From Microbulbifer sp. ALW1 (lineage in GTDB: Bacteria; Pseudomonadota; Gammaproteobacteria; Pseudomonadales; Cellvibrionaceae): a stretch of DNA of 64,000 nucleotides. The stretch's first letter is position 1, and every line of letters begins with the position of its first letter. The DNA is taken from positions 3,714,001 through 3,778,000 of the forward strand of contig NZ_CP047569.1 of the NCBI RefSeq assembly GCF_009903625.1, read 5' to 3'. Under the pieces are notes generated by a model. That model made no database searches. It worked only from the letters and a program-made list of their open reading frames with translations, and was not told where the DNA came from. Of this stretch, positions 18,961 through 28,440 are shown in pieces. A program made the translations under genes and the position numbers.

Positions 18961-21900
18961 ATGGCCTCGCACTATTCCGCTCGCAAAAATTTATTCACCA
19001 AAAAATCATTGGCCAAAGCGGTTTCCAACGCCGTACTTGTTTTTGTGGCTACTGCGACACTGGGGAATAGCGCCAATGCGCAATTTGTCTGTCAGGACAA
19101 CACCACCGGAACTGCAGATGGTGCGACCGCCGCTGGCGCAAACTCAGTCGCTTGCGGCACGGATGCGCAAGCCGCAGGTAATGCCTCCACCGCAGTGGGG
19201 AATAGTGCCACTGCAAGCCAACCGGAATCCACAGCCCTGGGGGAAAGTGCCACCGCGAATAATGAAGGGTCAACCGCCCTAGGTGCCGGCACTTCTGCAT
19301 CAGGAGCATCTTCAGTCGCGGTCGGAATAAGAGCAGACTCTTCAGGCACAACTGCCATATCCATCGGAAGTGATTCCGTAGCATCAGGTTCAGAGAGCAT
19401 CGCAATAGGAACACAATCTGACGCGTCAGGCTCCGAAAGCACAGCCATAGGCGCACGCTCTTCAGCAACAGGTCTCTCCTCTACAGCGCAAGGTCATGGC
19501 GCTACTGCGAATGCGGATTTTTCCACAGCGCTCGGCAGCACCGCAGTGGTCAATAGCAGTGCCTTTGAAGGTACTGCCGTAGGCGCAGGAAGCGGTGTTA
19601 CTGCAGCGCAAGGCACCGCGATTGGCAGCTTATCTAATGTATCGGGAACCAATGGTACGGCTATCGGGTACCTCTCCGAAGCCAGCGCTGCAAACGCAAC
19701 CACAGTCGGCGCTAGCTCGAGAGCATTACAAGAGAATTCTTCCGCATTTGGCAGTGGTGCAACGGCTAATGGTGCGGGAGCGACCGCTGCTGGTCGCAAC
19801 GCCTCCGCCACCGGCGGTGCCGCAACTGCAATGGGAATCGGCGCAAATGCGTCCACAGCCAACTCCACCGCAGTCGGGGGCTCATCCGCGGCAACGGGTA
19901 TTGAGTCTGCAGCATTCGGAGCCGAAAGTCAGGCAACTGCCGCCTCCTCTACTGCGCTAGGCGTAGGCTCCGGCGCAACCGGGACCAACAGTACGGCGGT
20001 TGGACAGCAGGCTCAGTCTGCGGGTGACGATAGCCTTGCCGTTGGCCAGGGCACTGTCAGTGGCGGTAACAGCAGCACTGCAGTGGGTCAAGGAGCCTCC
20101 AGTGCCGGAGCCAACAGCGCAGCTTTCGGACGGGGCGCCTCATCTGCTGGGATAAGTGCGGTCGCGGTAGGTGGCGGCGCCTTAAGCAGCGGTCCGAACT
20201 CTGCGGCTTTTGGTTCTGGTGCCAGCGCTACGGCCGGCTCGTCAACCGCAGTCGGACAGGCTTCCACCGCTACTGGCCCGGGGGCGACGGCATTGGGTCA
20301 GGGCGCATCGGCTTCCGGCACTTCCGCTACCGCGCTGGGCCAAAATGCCCAGGCAAATGAAACCAATTCCGTAGCCTTGGGTAATGCCTCCGTTGCCAAT
20401 GAGCCGAACACTGTATCGGTGGGCAGCGCCGGTGCCGAACGCCGAATCACCAATGTGGCCGAAGGCCAAAATGGTACTGATGGCGTCAATGTAAACCAGC
20501 TGGAAAACGGTCTTACAGACACCCTGAATCAAGCCAATCAATATACCGATTCCGAGGTCAACACCCTGAATCAGAACCTGTCCCAACAAATCACCGATGG
20601 CGACCAGCAGACACTAACCAACGCCAACAACTACACAGATACCGAGATCAACACTCTGAATCAGAACCTGTCACAGCAGATCACTGATGGCGACCAGCAG
20701 ACGCTCACCAACGCCAACAACTACACAGATACCGAGATCAACACCCTGAATCAGAACCTGTCACAGCAGATCACTGATGGCGACCAGCAGACGCTGACCA
20801 ACGCCAACAACTACACAGACACCGAGATCAACACCCTGAATCAGAACCTGTCTCAGCAGATCATTGACGGCGACCAGCAGACGCTGACCAACGCCAACAA
20901 CTACACAGACACCGAGATCAACACCCTGAATCAGAACCTGTCTCAGCAGATCATTGACGGCGACCAGCAGACGCTGACCAACGCCAACAACTACACAGAC
21001 ACCGAGATCAACAACCTGAATCAGAACCTGTCTCAGCAGATCATTGACGGCGACCAGCAGACACTGACCAACGCCAACAACTACACAGACACCGAGATCA
21101 ACAACCTGAATCAGAACCTGTCTCAGCAGATCATTGACGGCGACCAGCAGACGCTGACCAACGCCAACAACTACACCGATACCGAAGTCAGCAACCTCAA
21201 CACCAACTTGATGCAGAAAATCGATGATGGTAATCAGCAGACATTGCAGCAGGCAAATACCTATACCGACAACTCGGTAAGCAACCTGAATAACAACCTG
21301 ATGCAGAAGATTACCGATGGTGATACAGATACTTTGCAGAAAGCCAACACTTACACCGATAACTCTGTCAACAGCGCGATCAATCAAGTTGAGCAGCGCG
21401 CTGCTCGCAGATCAGACCAGACTCTGATTAACGCGAACAGCTACACAGATCAACAAACGAGCAACACACTGCAGCAGGCTAACCGCGATGCTGCTCAGCG
21501 CGCATCTCAAGCTCTGCGGAGTGCCCGACAGTACACCAATCAGGTCAGCCAGCAAACACTGTCGAATGCGAACACTTATACCGATCGACAAGTGGCCAGT
21601 GGCACGCGCAGTGCGGTAAACCAGGCAAACACTTACACCGACAAAAAAATCAACGAACTGGCTGGTTTCAATTTCGAGAACCTACAGCAGCTGAATAGCC
21701 GCATGGACGGATTCGATAAGCGCCTGAATGTGGTGAATGATCGGGTCGATCGTATCGGAGCCATGGGTATTGCCATGCAACAGTCTGCCATTAATGCAGG
21801 CGGTGCAGACTGCAAGAACTGGCGCGATTGGCGCGAGTGCAAAGGCCGTATTGCCGTAGGGGCCGGCTGGCTCAATGGCGAAAGTGCGGTATCTATCGGA

Positions 21901-21999
21901 TATGGTCGTCCGATCGGTGAAAACGGTCGCTTCAGCTTCGGCGGCGCCTTCAGCGGCAACGAAGCAGGCGGTGGCTTCGGCATTGGCTTCGATCTCTGA
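18961..21999 (+). CDS. YadA-type trimeric autotransporter adhesin
   Basis: A 1012-residue surface adhesin. A long signal peptide (about residues 1-41, ending GNSANA) precedes a YadA-like head of repeated 14-16-residue motifs (S-A-G--A-A-G, as in STALGESATANNEG) to about residue 490. Next comes a neck-like NVAEGQNGTDGVNVNQL segment, then a coiled-coil stalk built from 30-residue repeats to about 900. A C-terminal YadA anchor (about 940-1012, RIAVGAGWLNGESAVSIGYGR) forms the trimeric outer-membrane barrel. The protein should mediate attachment or aggregation; the ligand is unknown. AGGGAAG precedes the ATG. Confidence 0.93.
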   Translation: MASHYSARKNLFTKKSLAKAVSNAVLVFVATATLGNSANAQFVCQDNTTGTADGATAAGANSVACGTDAQAAGNASTAVGNSATASQPESTALGESATANNEGSTALGAGTSASGASSVAVGIRADSSGTTAISIGSDSVASGSESIAIGTQSDASGSESTAIGARSSATGLSSTAQGHGATANADFSTALGSTAVVNSSAFEGTAVGAGSGVTAAQGTAIGSLSNVSGTNGTAIGYLSEASAANATTVGASSRALQENSSAFGSGATANGAGATAAGRNASATGGAATAMGIGANASTANSTAVGGSSAATGIESAAFGAESQATAASSTALGVGSGATGTNSTAVGQQAQSAGDDSLAVGQGTVSGGNSSTAVGQGASSAGANSAAFGRGASSAGISAVAVGGGALSSGPNSAAFGSGASATAGSSTAVGQASTATGPGATALGQGASASGTSATALGQNAQANETNSVALGNASVANEPNTVSVGSAGAERRITNVAEGQNGTDGVNVNQLENGLTDTLNQANQYTDSEVNTLNQNLSQQITDGDQQTLTNANNYTDTEINTLNQNLSQQITDGDQQTLTNANNYTDTEINTLNQNLSQQITDGDQQTLTNANNYTDTEINTLNQNLSQQIIDGDQQTLTNANNYTDTEINTLNQNLSQQIIDGDQQTLTNANNYTDTEINNLNQNLSQQIIDGDQQTLTNANNYTDTEINNLNQNLSQQIIDGDQQTLTNANNYTDTEVSNLNTNLMQKIDDGNQQTLQQANTYTDNSVSNLNNNLMQKITDGDTDTLQKANTYTDNSVNSAINQVEQRAARRSDQTLINANSYTDQQTSNTLQQANRDAAQRASQALRSARQYTNQVSQQTLSNANTYTDRQVASGTRSAVNQANTYTDKKINELAGFNFENLQQLNSRMDGFDKRLNVVNDRVDRIGAMGIAMQQSAINAGGADCKNWRDWRECKGRIAVGAGWLNGESAVSIGYGRPIGENGRFSFGGAFSGNEAGGGFGIGFDL
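20560..21189 (+). repeat. Seven tandem 90-bp repeats in the adhesin stalk
   Basis: Seven units of 90 bp (30 codons, core QQITDGDQQTLTNANNYTDT) are almost identical in DNA, differing mainly by an ATC-ACT/ATC-ATT change (Ile-Thr to Ile-Ile) and NT/NN variants. Two diverged units follow to about 21369. Such near-identity suggests recent expansion and likely length variation between strains. Confidence 0.95.
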
Positions 22000-22053
22000 T
22001 CCACGCGTTATTCAATACCGCATTGATACATCACACTGAAGTAAATGTGAAAA

Positions 22054-22086
22054 GCCGGGCCAGTTACGTTGGCCCGGCTTTTTTTT
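22054..22086 (+). terminator. Adhesin terminator
   Basis: The stem gccgggcc (22054-22061) pairs with ggcccggc (22071-22078) and is followed by eight T. Confidence 0.92.
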
Positions 22087-22216
22087 GAGCACCGCGTCAC
22101 GCTACAATAGCTAACTCTTGAAGACCACTAAATAGCGGCTGCGACTACACGGCTGAAGTTCGCTGACAGGACGTCGCAACTACAACGGCATAACAACAAA
22201 CACAAAAGTCATCTAA

Positions 22217-24313
22217 ATGGAATTTCCCCTCAAGCACCGTCGCCCCCTTTGCGAAGGCCGGGCAATCTCTCCAATTTCCCGCAGCTTTCCGCGCAGTGCC
22301 CTACGTATACTGGCGACCGCGGTAATCACAGGGGGTACACTTGCCGGCTGCTCATTCGCGCACCAGTTTTTCACTCCTAATATCACCAGCGAAAATATCA
22401 CCGAGGTTCGCTACCTGGATCAAGGGTGGAGCAAGGAGGATCGGCAGCTGTTCTACTCCACTCCGCAGGGAACGGAGTTGCAGGGGCTGCACTACAAGTG
22501 GCTGGAAGCCCTCGAACTGCCCTTTTCAGAGAAAAAGCTAGCCAGCGCAGACAATATGCGCGGCTGGGGGTTTATTGTGGAGCCGCAGCAAGCCAATTCC
22601 GCCGGTGAATCCGGTGTGTATCCGGTGGGCATGGGCAGCCATCTGAACCCGGACGACAACTCCACCCGCATCGACCTCGGCTGCGCCCTCTGCCACACCG
22701 GCGAATTGCACTACAAGGGTGTGGCCCTGCGGGTCGATGGCGGCCAGGCAATTCACGGCATGTCCACGGGTAACCCCGGTGAGTTTATTCACTCACTGGG
22801 CGCCGCGACATTCGAGATGAAGTTCAATCCCTTCAAGTGGGCGCGCTTTGCCGATGCAGTGGCCGGTGAAGATCGCGACAAACGCGAACAACTGAAGCAG
22901 GACTTCAACGCATTCAGCGAGCGCTTTTTTGAATTCGCCAAGGGTCCGGGCAACCCCGATAACTTCCCCACCACCGAGGGGCGCGGCCGCACCGACGCGG
23001 TAGGGCGTATCGGCAATGTCGTTTTCGGCTACAACCTGGGTATTGAAGAGAACTATAAAGTCGCCGATGCGCCGGTAAGTTATCCGTTTCTTTGGGATAT
23101 CTGGCGCTTCGACTGGGTGCAATATACCGGATTCACCAATCAGGCGATGGCGCGCAACGTCGGTGAAAGCCTCGGGGTAATGGCGCCGGTCAAACTGGTG
23201 GACGACCAGGGTGAACTACTGCCGGAAGGCGAGTTCGGCCGATCCACCATCAATATCGACGGCATGCAGTGTATTGAAACCACGCTACGCAAACTGCGCC
23301 CACCCAAATGGCCCCAGGAGATTCTGGGTGAAATCGATATCGCCAAAGCACAACAAGGTAAAAACCTATTTGCCGACCAGTGTGCCCACTGCCATGGCCC
23401 ACATATTTCCAAGCCCTACACCTGGAAGGTGGCGGGCGGCCCCGGTGACAACCCGAATCATCAACGGGACGTGAACTGGCAGTGGGATATGTCCGGACAG
23501 ATTTCCTACGACGAACAAAACCAACCGCTGCGGGAAGACTGGCGAGAAACGCTCTGGGCCCTGCCCTGGATTGATATCGAGGTGATCGGTACCGACCCTA
23601 AAGCGGCGGAGAACTTCGTCAACCACACCTTTGATCCGGGCCCACTGGTCGCGAAAAACCCGAACAACCCCGACGATGATATCGACCGGCGCGTAAACGC
23701 CGGGGATGGCCTGCAGCTGCTAATGAACAAGCTGGTACCGGTTCTCTATGACAACAGCGGTATCTCCAGCGACAACAACGGCATTGCCGATTACGACGGG
23801 CTCAATGTGCCCTTCCGCATCGTCAACAAACTGGCCTACAAAGCCCGCCCACTGCACGGGGTCTGGGCCACCCCACCCTTCCTGCACAACGGTTCGGTAC
23901 CGACGATTTACGACCTGCTGTCGCCACTGGAAGCGCGGCCGGTCAAATTTGGCGTGGGCCATCGGGAATACAACCCGCAAAAGCTGGGTTATGTCACCGA
24001 TATGCGCCAGGGCAACTTCGCGTTTGATACAACGCAGACCGGCAACAGCAACCGCGGCCACCTGTTTACGGATGTCGAGATGCCGGGGCGCATCGGCAGG
24101 CGCTTTAAGGAAAGCGAGCGCATGGCGTTGATCGAATACCTCAAGGTGATGGGTAACCCGGACTTTTCCGAGGCGCTGAATGGCGATCCGCAAAACTGGG
24201 CGCAGTATTCCAAACCGCCGGCGAGCGCCATTGGCGAGCAGGCCTGCCAGGACTTTCGCCATCCCCACGGACAGCTGGCCCAGCGTGGCACGCAGCCTTC
24301 CGGGCAGCGATAA
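22217..24313 (+). CDS. RoxA-like di-haem c-type cytochrome
   Basis: A 698-residue exported protein with an N-terminal signal (hydrophobic stretch about 33-46 ending in GC, so possibly a lipoprotein). There are two haem c motifs, CALCH near residue 156 and CAHCH near residue 389. The overall layout (large N-terminal region, NPGEFIHSLGAATFEMKFNPF, GHREYNP, HNGSVPTIYDLL) follows the RoxA/RoxB-like di-haem family, relatives of cytochrome c peroxidase and MauG. Characterised RoxA enzymes cleave polyisoprene with O2, but most relatives are uncharacterised, so the substrate is open. A catalase-like gene follows after 12 bases, so the two are probably one operon. Confidence 0.8.
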   Translation: MEFPLKHRRPLCEGRAISPISRSFPRSALRILATAVITGGTLAGCSFAHQFFTPNITSENITEVRYLDQGWSKEDRQLFYSTPQGTELQGLHYKWLEALELPFSEKKLASADNMRGWGFIVEPQQANSAGESGVYPVGMGSHLNPDDNSTRIDLGCALCHTGELHYKGVALRVDGGQAIHGMSTGNPGEFIHSLGAATFEMKFNPFKWARFADAVAGEDRDKREQLKQDFNAFSERFFEFAKGPGNPDNFPTTEGRGRTDAVGRIGNVVFGYNLGIEENYKVADAPVSYPFLWDIWRFDWVQYTGFTNQAMARNVGESLGVMAPVKLVDDQGELLPEGEFGRSTINIDGMQCIETTLRKLRPPKWPQEILGEIDIAKAQQGKNLFADQCAHCHGPHISKPYTWKVAGGPGDNPNHQRDVNWQWDMSGQISYDEQNQPLREDWRETLWALPWIDIEVIGTDPKAAENFVNHTFDPGPLVAKNPNNPDDDIDRRVNAGDGLQLLMNKLVPVLYDNSGISSDNNGIADYDGLNVPFRIVNKLAYKARPLHGVWATPPFLHNGSVPTIYDLLSPLEARPVKFGVGHREYNPQKLGYVTDMRQGNFAFDTTQTGNSNRGHLFTDVEMPGRIGRRFKESERMALIEYLKVMGNPDFSEALNGDPQNWAQYSKPPASAIGEQACQDFRHPHGQLAQRGTQPSGQR

Positions 24314-24325
24314 GGAGATACGCAC

Positions 24326-25666
24326 GTGTTTAACCGTACCTTTAACCTGAAGCGCCTTCGGAGTTACTTTCTCCCGGCTTGCTTACTCCCCTGGTTTTTC
24401 GCCAGCCTTGCGCACGCCACCGGCCAACCGCAGGCGTCTTTTGACGACCTGGGAATGGAAATTTCCGCTGAAGAGCGCGCAGCCATTCAATCCGCCATTC
24501 ACTCCGCCAGGGAAATATCCCGGATCGCACATGCCGAAAACAGCAAACGCTACGGCAACCTGTACCGCCGGGATGCCCACGCCAAAGCGACGGGCTGTGT
24601 GCGTGCGACCTTCGAGATAAACGGGGATATTCCTGAACACTTCCGCTACGGAATTTTCAGCAAGCCGGGACAGGATTACAAAGCCTGGATCCGGTTTTCC
24701 AATGGCGACATGCTGGTCCAGCCGGACAAAGAGCCGGATGCCCGCGGCATGGCGGTCAAGGTGCTGGGTATCGATGCCGCAGACGCGCAGGGGCAACCCA
24801 TTGCGGCGGAACTGCGTAGCACCGGCACCCAGGATTTCATCATGACCAATACCCCGGCGTTTTTTAATCGGAATATCTACGATTACGCCGAGAATATGCA
24901 GCACCTGGCCAAGCTCGATAAAACCGGCTGGTTCATCAACCTCTGGCCACCGCGACTGCATTTAAAAGAGATGCTGCGGGCACAGCAGACCATCTCTTCC
25001 AAAATCGAAACTCCCTTTGCCGCCCAGTACTTTTCCATGCTGCCCTATCAACTGGGCGAAACCGCACTGAAGTTTTCCAGCCGCCCCTGCGCCGGCGCAA
25101 GCTACACGAGCGTCGCCGATAAAAGCGCGGACGATTTTCTCACCCGGCAAATGGCAAGCACACTGGAGTCCGGTTCTGCCTGCTTCGATTTTCTGGTGCA
25201 ACCGAGGGTGGAAACCGGAAACATGCCACTGGATGACGCCACGGTGATCTGGGAAGAAAGCGAATCCCCGTTCATTCCCGTAGCCCGTATCCATATACCC
25301 CCGCAGACGATCACCGGTGATACACAGCGGCAGTTCTGTGAAAACCTGTCGATGAACCCCTGGCATGGGGTGGGCGACTGGCAACCGCTGGGTAGCCTGA
25401 ACCGGGCGCGGCGTTTGGTGTATCACGCGGTATCAGAGTTCCGGCACACGCAAAACCGGGCACCCCGAGAGGTACCCGCAGACTGGTGTATTCCGGGCGC
25501 CGCCGAATCGTGTGGCCCGCAGCAGGGCCTGAACATCCGCAAACCCCGGTGGCCCTTGCCACGCTGCTTTGACGGCCTTTACCAGCCGATGGACGGCACT
25601 GCTGTCAGCAGCGACTGTGGCAGTCGCCAGTACAGTGCACGCTCGAGCCAAACCGAGTATCAGTGA
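24326..25666 (+). CDS. Secreted catalase-like haem protein
   Basis: A 446-residue protein with a signal peptide (LLPWFFASLAHA, cleavage near residue 31). The body belongs to the catalase-like superfamily: RRDAHAKATGCVRATFEI near residue 85 carries the catalase-type His, then WIRFSNGD and PDARGMAVKVLG match the conserved core, with DFIMTNTPAFF further on. It is closer to the small y4iL-like group than to classical catalases. Related haem proteins act as catalases, peroxidases or fatty-acid hydroperoxide-processing enzymes. The start is GTG 24326 with AAGGAGA upstream. The last 50 residues are cysteine-rich and unusual. It is coupled to the RoxA-like gene. Confidence 0.78.
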   Translation: MFNRTFNLKRLRSYFLPACLLPWFFASLAHATGQPQASFDDLGMEISAEERAAIQSAIHSAREISRIAHAENSKRYGNLYRRDAHAKATGCVRATFEINGDIPEHFRYGIFSKPGQDYKAWIRFSNGDMLVQPDKEPDARGMAVKVLGIDAADAQGQPIAAELRSTGTQDFIMTNTPAFFNRNIYDYAENMQHLAKLDKTGWFINLWPPRLHLKEMLRAQQTISSKIETPFAAQYFSMLPYQLGETALKFSSRPCAGASYTSVADKSADDFLTRQMASTLESGSACFDFLVQPRVETGNMPLDDATVIWEESESPFIPVARIHIPPQTITGDTQRQFCENLSMNPWHGVGDWQPLGSLNRARRLVYHAVSEFRHTQNRAPREVPADWCIPGAAESCGPQQGLNIRKPRWPLPRCFDGLYQPMDGTAVSSDCGSRQYSARSSQTEYQ

Positions 25667-25693
25667 GCCACAGGGCCCCGCCGTTGCCGACCG

Positions 25694-26221
25694 TTACTGA
25701 ATTACGCCACAGGCAATGCGTGCACCGCCCCCGCCGAGGGGCTTGGGCTGGTCGGAAAAGTTGTCACCACCGGCGTGTACCATCAGCGCCCGGCCCTTGA
25801 GGTCAGAGATCTTCAGGCGAGGCGCTAATACGGGTTCATAGGCCTTGCCATCGTTGTCCACATAGAGCGCCGGCAGGTCCCCCAGGTGGCCATCCCCCCA
25901 GGGAGTGCCGTGCTTGCCCGTTTTTTGGGGGTCGTAATGGCTGCCCGCCGCCAACCCCGGAACCGATTTACCCTCCTTCATTGCCGACTCACAGCTGCCA
26001 TTTTCGTGCAAGTGGAAGCCGTGTAGCCCCCTCGGCAGTCCTTTCAGGTCTGGCGCGAACACCAGACCGTAAGGTGTTTCACGGATGGTGACCGTACCCA
26101 GCATGGAACCAACACCACTGCTGTCGAGCTTGAGAATACTGACCACGGTCTCCGCACTGGCAGACATTGCCAGACACCCGATAAAGGCACTGGCGGCAAA
26201 GGATTTGATCAATGGGGACAT
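25694..26221 (-). CDS. sodC: Periplasmic Cu/Zn superoxide dismutase
   Basis: A 175-residue protein with a signal peptide (cleavage after ASA, residue 23). Copper ligands are in [10 protein letters not shown] and GSHYDP; zinc ligands lie in the stretch through [14 protein letters not shown]; a further copper His is in [12 protein letters not shown]. The cysteines in NGSC and IACGVI form the conserved disulphide. It removes superoxide in the periplasm. It is convergent with the catalase-like gene, so this corner of the genome groups secreted oxygen-handling proteins. Confidence 0.95.
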   Translation of the reverse strand: MSPLIKSFAASAFIGCLAMSASAETVVSILKLDSSGVGSMLGTVTIRETPYGLVFAPDLKGLPRGLHGFHLHENGSCESAMKEGKSVPGLAAGSHYDPQKTGKHGTPWGDGHLGDLPALYVDNDGKAYEPVLAPRLKISDLKGRALMVHAGGDNFSDQPKPLGGGGARIACGVIQ

Positions 26222-26377
26222 CTAACACTCCTCCGTAGCGAGCCGGCGACCATTCAGGAGTACCGGCGGCTAAATTCACGCTATCGAATACAGTGTAGAA
26301 GTAAATGCCAGGAAGGCCGTACGGATACACCCGGAATCCGCGAGCCGCCAGCGGCCCGCGTATCGGGAGAAACGGTT

Positions 26378-27112
26378 CTAGATGTTCAGAACCTGTTTGA
26401 CAAAGGGAATGGTGATTTTGCGCTGGGCCTGCAACGAGGCCCGGTCCAGCTGCTCGAGCAAAGCGAAAAGTGCACGGGTATCCCGCGGCGCCCTATGCAG
26501 GATGTAATGAGCGACATCTTCCGGCAAGTCAAACCCACGCAGGCGGCTGCGCTGGCGCAAGGCCGCCAGTTTGTCGGTATCGCTCAGGGGATGCAGCTGA
26601 AATGTCAGGCCCCACTGCAAACGAGATTGCAGGTCCGCCAGACCCAGTTCCAGTCCCCGGGGAGACTTGCGAGAACCCAGTAACAGCTGACGACCACTGT
26701 CCCGCAGACGGTTGTACAGGTGGAACAAGGCGGTCTGCCAATTTGCGCGCCCTTCGATCAGGTGCAGGTCATCGATGCACACCAGATCCAGAAATTCGAG
26801 CCCCTCGAGAATGACCTGGGGGTCCGCCTCAATCAGATCCGCCAATGGCAGATACTGAAAACTGCGCCCGGCAGTCTCGGCCACCTGACACACGGACTGC
26901 AATAAATGGGTCACCCCACTACCAGACTCGCCCCACAGGTAAATGGCCTGCTCGGCATTGTCACCACTGGCAAAGGCCTGCAGCATGCCGGCCACCTGGC
27001 GGTTGACCGCGTCCGGTGACTGAAAGAAATTGGCGAAAGTGGCGTCGTCCCGCAGGGATACCCCCAGCGAGAGCTGCTGTGGAACGCCACCGGTATGACT
27101 ACTACCGCTCAC
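26378..27112 (-). CDS. hda: DnaA regulatory inactivator Hda
   Basis: A 244-residue DnaA-related AAA+ protein that, with the DNA-loaded sliding clamp, stimulates ATP hydrolysis on DnaA after initiation. A clamp-binding motif QLSLGV is near residue 13. The Walker A region is the Hda-type GESGSGVTHLL (altered relative to GKT), Walker B is LVCIDDLHLIEG, and the sensor/arginine-finger part follows at LGSRKSP. No DNA-binding domain IV is present, as expected. The start appears to be GTG 27112, three bases after the DUF2066 stop, so the two genes are co-transcribed. Confidence 0.92.
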   Translation of the reverse strand: MSGSSHTGGVPQQLSLGVSLRDDATFANFFQSPDAVNRQVAGMLQAFASGDNAEQAIYLWGESGSGVTHLLQSVCQVAETAGRSFQYLPLADLIEADPQVILEGLEFLDLVCIDDLHLIEGRANWQTALFHLYNRLRDSGRQLLLGSRKSPRGLELGLADLQSRLQWGLTFQLHPLSDTDKLAALRQRSRLRGFDLPEDVAHYILHRAPRDTRALFALLEQLDRASLQAQRKITIPFVKQVLNI

Positions 27113-27115
27113 GGA

Positions 27116-28213
27116 TCAGTGCCAGTTGTAGCGCAACGGGTTCTGGGCACTGCCCAGTGGTGCGCGGTACCCGGATAGATCCACCGGTCCATCGTCACCT
27201 GCCAGTTGAAGATTGCGGTTCAGTGCCAGCACATCCCGCAGGGACTCCAGCTGGGTGCTGGTGGTCAGCGACAAGGTTAGACGGTCGCCATTCACCGCAA
27301 GGACATCCGCACTGCTCACCTGGGCCAGCCCCTGTAAATAATTGGTCGCTTGCGAATAGGCCGCGAAGTTGCGAATGCCGGAGATTTCCACCAACACGGC
27401 ACTGGCGACACCAGTATCGCCGGTGCGCACTGCATAGCGCTCGGCCAGCATATTGGTCGCTTCATTGACCCCGCGCAGAGCCACTTCCTCTAGGGATTCG
27501 CCACTGGCATCAAACGCGTAACTGCGACCGCCGTGAATCAACAGCCAATTGGCCTGCCAGCGCTGGCCAGAGGTCTGCAACAGGCGCCCCATCAAGGTGG
27601 CGTCCGGACGATAGCGCACACCAGCGCGTTCGGCCGCCCCTTCGTCCTGCGCCCAGAGACTGCCGAGCGGCATGTTGCGCTGGTCGTTCAAGTCCATGAC
27701 CGGAAAGTCAAGAGGCAAGCCGCGCTCCAGCGCCAGGCCGTCCATCAGACCGAACAGCTCCGGGTAATCTTCCTGGCGCAGGGTGTCACGGCCCCCCTGC
27801 AGGGTGTCCACCGCCATCCACACCAGGGTGCCGGGGCGGTTGTTGGGCCACAGCGGCAACTGCAGCTGGTGCACCAGATCATTGACCGCCTTGGGGTCAT
27901 AGGTCAGGTGCACGTACAGCTGGTTGTTGTCGCTGTCGTAGCGGTAACCCTGTACATATTTATTGGCCTGCCCCAAAACCGGGGCCAGCTTGGGATTGCT
28001 GGCGATCTGCTGATCGCCGGTCACCCGTATAAAAACGCGCTCCAGGCCACGGCTGGTCGCCGCTGTACGATCGGTGGCGCCGCGGCTCGGTACCGCCTCT
28101 CGCACTTCGTACAGGTCCGGCATTACCCGGGCCGAAGCCGGTATCGCCAGCATCAGTGCTGCCAGTAGCAGCGAGAAACAGAGCACCACGCGGGAATTCA
28201 TCGTCAATGGCAT
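27116..28213 (-). CDS. DUF2066 family exported protein
   Basis: A protein of about 365 residues with a signal peptide (hydrophobic stretch then IPASARVMPDLYEV). The mature region carries the DUF2066 pattern (YEVREAVPSRGATDRTAATSRGLERVFIRVTGD and LPLWPNNRPGTLVWMAV). The family is found upstream of hda in many gammaproteobacteria; its role is unknown. I chose ATG 28213; an in-frame start 26 codons upstream would put a charged tail before the signal peptide. ATG 28201 is another candidate. It is divergent from purM. Confidence 0.85.
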   Translation of the reverse strand: MPLTMNSRVVLCFSLLLAALMLAIPASARVMPDLYEVREAVPSRGATDRTAATSRGLERVFIRVTGDQQIASNPKLAPVLGQANKYVQGYRYDSDNNQLYVHLTYDPKAVNDLVHQLQLPLWPNNRPGTLVWMAVDTLQGGRDTLRQEDYPELFGLMDGLALERGLPLDFPVMDLNDQRNMPLGSLWAQDEGAAERAGVRYRPDATLMGRLLQTSGQRWQANWLLIHGGRSYAFDASGESLEEVALRGVNEATNMLAERYAVRTGDTGVASAVLVEISGIRNFAAYSQATNYLQGLAQVSSADVLAVNGDRLTLSLTTSTQLESLRDVLALNRNLQLAGDDGPVDLSGYRAPLGSAQNPLRYNWH

Positions 28214-28440
28214 TAGCTCTTTGCCCCTTACCTCTTTATGTTTTTGCACCGGGTTGCGCGGGTCTCTGGCAGCATTCCGCGGTGCGCTCAAGCGCCGGAG
28301 TTGGGCCCCCGGACGTCAATTAGCGGCTATTGTATCAGTGTCGGCTGTTTCTCCCAGCCTTCAGTTCGCACAATCGGGCATTTTTCCACTAGAATACGCG
28401 CCCTTCCAAATTGCCAAACAGGCCCTTAACAGGTTGAACC

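Noticed and set aside
20560..21189. CRISPR-like array
   Set aside because: Repeats are contiguous 90-bp coding units without spacers, inside an adhesin gene.
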